Assembly: GCF_021347895.1 (NCBI RefSeq)
Contig: NC_067113.1
Coordinates: 43,625,474-43,689,473 of the forward strand
Direction of reading: 5' to 3'
Length of the DNA stretch: 64,000 bases
Source of the DNA: Acanthochromis polyacanthus
Taxonomy: Eukaryota > Chordata > Actinopteri > Pomacentridae
A program made the position numbers and the translations under genes. Positions 60,935 through 64,000 of the stretch are shown here, piece after piece; within the stretch, counting starts at the first letter, position 1, and each line of letters starts with the position of its first letter. The notes under the pieces were generated by a model. That model saw nothing but the letters and a program-made list of their open reading frames with translations, did not search any database and had not been told where the DNA came from.

Positions 60935-63930
60935 ATGGCGGCAAACTGGCTCGGGCTGCTGTCCATGGGAGTGTTTTACTTGATCATACTGGGAACAGGT
61001 ATCTGGGCCTCCAAGAAGGCCAGACATGAAGAGAACAAGAGTCCTGGGAGCCGCAGCGAAGTCGCAATGGTGGGAGGGCGAAACCTGAACATATGGGTCA
61101 GCATATTCACTATGACAGGTAAAATAACAACAGTGATGACAATAACAACATTATTAATGAGCACTGTTGATAAATGGCTGTAATTTAGAGTCCTATCAAA
61201 GCTCAAGTGATAAAATCAGTGAACTGTGCAGATAAAAAGTTTTGGACTCTCAAGTACATAATTCTACAAATCAGTGGAGTTGATGTTATTAGTTTAGTTT
61301 CTCACTGGTTCTATGTGTCCTGATGTTTTGCAGCCACGTGGGTGGGAGGAGGCTATATTTTGGGTAATGCTGAAGTGGTCTATAATCCAACAAAGGGCTT
61401 GGTGTGGGCCATCGGACCTTTTGCCTTTGCAATGAACCTGGTTTTGGGTGAGTGAAGTGAAATGTTAATTTTCAAATGTAACATGATGGTACAAAATGGA
61501 ACTGTACCAATCACAAGTAATTATTCCAGAAAAATCAACACACGTTCATGTACTATAGAATGTTTGTTACTATCTTTAAGTGTCCTTCAAAAGTTCTGGT
61601 TGAGGGCTTCACATAGCAGAGTTAAAATGTTTGCATCTGTGTGTCTTCAGGTGGACTCTTCTTCATCAAACCCATACGCTCAAAGAACTACGTTACCCTC
61701 ATGGACCCGTTTCAAGAGAAATATGGCAACACTGTAGGTGCTGTTCTCTTCATTCCTGCCCTAATGGGAGATATCTTGTGGGTAGCGTGCATTCTTGGTG
61801 CACTAGGTAAGTCAGAAACAAAAACTGCACTGACCTACAAGGTGCTACAATGATCATTTTAAAGTTACGGTGAAAATTGCGAAAAGAATTACATCCTGAC
61901 ATCAGTTTTAGAGATGTGTACGCCTCACTCTAAAGATATGTTTGTGGTTTCAGGTGGGACAGTCAGCGTGGTCATGGATATCTCCTCCTCCCTGGCTGTG
62001 GGAATCTCTGCATCTGTGGCGATCCTTTACACATTAATGGGAGGACTGTACTCTGTGGCCTACACTGATGTCATCCAGCTGAGCTTCATGCTCATTGGCT
62101 TGGTATAATTTTTTTTTTTTGCCACAAAATGTGCTGCAGCCCAGTGGCATAGTGCATATACTGCATGTTCCCTCAACAATTATTTTGTCACCAGAGGCTA
62201 AAACGCACAACATTTGGTTATCTCTTGACTTTATACTTGGTGGCACAATATGATTTTTTTCAGGGTAATGTCTTGGAAACTATTGGCTGGATTGAAATGG
62301 AGTGTGTGATGACAGTCGTGGTTTAATTCTGATGAACTAGAGTGACTTTGTTGATGCTGTAGCTCTGTTTTTAGTGCCTTCATCAGTGGAAACATGACGG
62401 CATTCCCCTCCGTCTCTGACAGGGTGGCTAGTGGATCTACAGTGTTTAATCCACAGAGCTAAGCAGGACTGATATACTGTTTCCTGTTTATTTCAGTGGC
62501 TTTGTGTACCGTTTATCCTGACGAGTCCCCATGCTGCCAACTTCACTGTCGCTGCAGTGACCAATGTGCACCAGGAGAACTGGCTCGGCAAGCTGGAGCC
62601 TGAAGATGCAGGCTGCTGGATAGATGACATACTGCTACTGGTAACAGTCTGCAAACACATATTAATAACATTGTGAATCAAATATACTGTGATGGCATAA
62701 GACCAAAATTCATTTCAAAGGGCATCGGAGGGATCTGCTACCAGGCTTTCTACCAGAGAGTCCTGTCCACAGCCACTGACGCCCAAGCTAAGATGACCTG
62801 CTATGCTGGAGCGGTTCTATGCCCAATCCTTGGCATCCCATCACTCATCATTGGAGCAGTGGCAGCATCTACCAGTATCCAATTTAATCTATCTTCCTAT
62901 TGTCTTCACTGTTTGTCAGTCTTGGAATAAGCTTTACTTTTCTACCAGTAGGACCCTCTGTTAGCAACTGAAGAGAGTCTACTATGTTAGAATTGTGCAG
63001 ATAAAAACTAAAAGGTTGTGGAACTTATGAAACATCTATGTTTAACTCGTGTCACTGTGACTCTGATGTTCTTTAATTACTGTGCCTAATGCCCACTAGA
63101 TTGGAATGAGACCACGTACGGCTCACCCAGCCCATATGAACAAGGCAAAGCTGGCATGATCTTGCCAATTGCCCTTGAGCATCTCTGCCCTTTCTACATC
63201 TCGGTGGTCGGTATAGGATCACTCGCTGCATCCGTGATGTCGTCAACAGACTCTGCACTTTTGTCTTCTGCCTCCCAACTAGGCCGAAATATCTTCAAGA
63301 ACATCATTTATAAACAAGTGAGTCATACATTTATAAATTATCAGAATGTGTGCAGTATTTGGGTTCTCATCATTTCCAATATGATACACTTTGGTTTAAG
63401 ACAACCTTATGACATTATTCCTTTGATTTCAGGCATCAGAAAAAACTATCCTTGTGGTGGTTAAAGTGTCAGTGTTCCTTTGTGGACTGATGGGAATGGC
63501 CCTGGCTATGACAACTTCATCTGTTCACCTGTTCTGGGTGGTCAGCGCAGACGTCTTGTATTCAATGATGGCTCCCCAGGTCATATGCATCTTCTTCTTA
63601 CCCCGGTGGGTGAACCAGTATGGAGCCTGCTCTGGCTTTGTGTTGGCACTACTGCTGAGAGCTCTGGTCGGGGAACCTTTGATAGGTCTTCCTGACATTC
63701 TGCCCCTGCCATGGGACAAGATACAGGAGGGTGGTCACAGATATCGCTTGTTCCCTTTTCGTACTGCCATTATGCTGACCACAACTGTAACTATTTTACT
63801 AGTATCACAGCTGACTGAGTGGCTAAAGAGGCTTCTGAAAAGTGATGCTAGAAGGGACAGTAACGCATATTACTTGGCTAAAATCCAGCTGGACGGGGAG
63901 GAAAACGAAAAGCTGAATAACCAGGACTAA
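60935..63930 (+). CDS. SLC5A7-type high-affinity choline transporter-like protein, 8 coding exons, 538 aa
   Basis: A sodium-coupled solute transporter most similar to the choline transporter CHT1/SLC5A7, which supplies choline for acetylcholine synthesis in cholinergic nerve endings. Exons: 60935-61118, 61334-61447, 61651-61806, 61954-62102, 62497-62640, 62721-62874, 63100-63317, 63433-63930. Phases join throughout. Landmarks shared with CHT1 are [18 protein letters not shown]-like [39 protein letters not shown], the WNET glycosylation-type loop, [14 protein letters not shown] and VGEPLIG. The Asp in SSTDS (349 in human) and the Glu in GEP (451 in human) are kept. Human CHT1 has 580 aa; here the C-terminal tail is about 40 residues shorter and lacks its dileucine-type endocytosis segment. 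The start is the ATG at 60935, since [19 protein letters not shown] aligns with the CHT1 N-terminus. It may be a paralogue of canonical slc5a7, so I leave the symbol empty. Sites are about 70 bp from the window's right end; no poly(A) signal is visible. Confidence 0.88.
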
Positions 63931-64000
63931 GAGAAGCAATACAGAAAGCAAATCCAAGATTCAAACGGGTCAGACATTCCTTTACTGGCAAAACATAATG

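Overview
The window is nuclear DNA from a vertebrate, almost certainly a teleost fish. It holds intron-rich genes with GT-AG junctions, vertebrate protein families at near full-length identity, and the Tc1/mariner, hAT-like and TTAA-flanked short elements that are typical of teleost genomes. I cannot name the species. No prokaryotic, organellar, viral or CRISPR feature is present. All exon joins below were made by eye from splice sites, reading phase and resemblance to known families.

Layout from left to right. (1) metap2, minus strand, 12010 to 1019, 11 coding exons, 472 aa. Its introns are full of a 21-bp minisatellite and of interspersed elements that carry the same minisatellite inside. 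(2) A decayed Tc1-like transposon at about 13118-14262. (3) pwp1, minus, 22519 to 14837, 15 coding exons, 490 aa. Two oppositely oriented copies of a TTAA-flanked palindromic element sit on either side of its exon 12. (4) A gene-poor gap at 22520-25210. (5) ano6 (TMEM16F), minus, 40068 to 25211, 20 coding exons, 916 aa, including one GC-AG intron. (6) A GC-richer divergent promoter region at about 40070-41199. (7) ints13 (asunder), plus, 42215 to 48962, 16 coding exons, 701 aa. (8) A dystroglycan-like gene, minus, 56897 to 49656, 5 coding exons, 1457 aa, tail-to-tail with ints13. (9) A 4-kb gap with a strong interrupted hairpin and transposon remnants. (10) A choline-transporter-like gene of the SLC5A7 type, plus, 60935 to 63930, 8 coding exons, 538 aa.

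The genes do not form one pathway. metap2, pwp1 and ints13 are housekeeping genes for protein N-terminal processing, ribosome biogenesis or chromatin, and the Integrator complex. ano6 is a calcium-gated lipid scramblase, the dystroglycan-like gene is a predicted laminin receptor, and the last gene is a sodium-coupled transporter. METAP2, PWP1, ANO6 and INTS13 all map to human chromosome 12, so part of the order may reflect an old shared segment, while DAG1 and SLC5A7 map elsewhere in human.

Three things stand out. The first is the divergent dystroglycan paralogue, which keeps the furin site, the TPTP glycan-acceptor motif, the Gly-Ser autocleavage site and a PPxY tail, but has a much longer mucin-like region. 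The second is a 33-bp copy of an ano6 splice acceptor inside pwp1 intron 1. The third is the inverted pair of palindromic elements around pwp1 exon 12.
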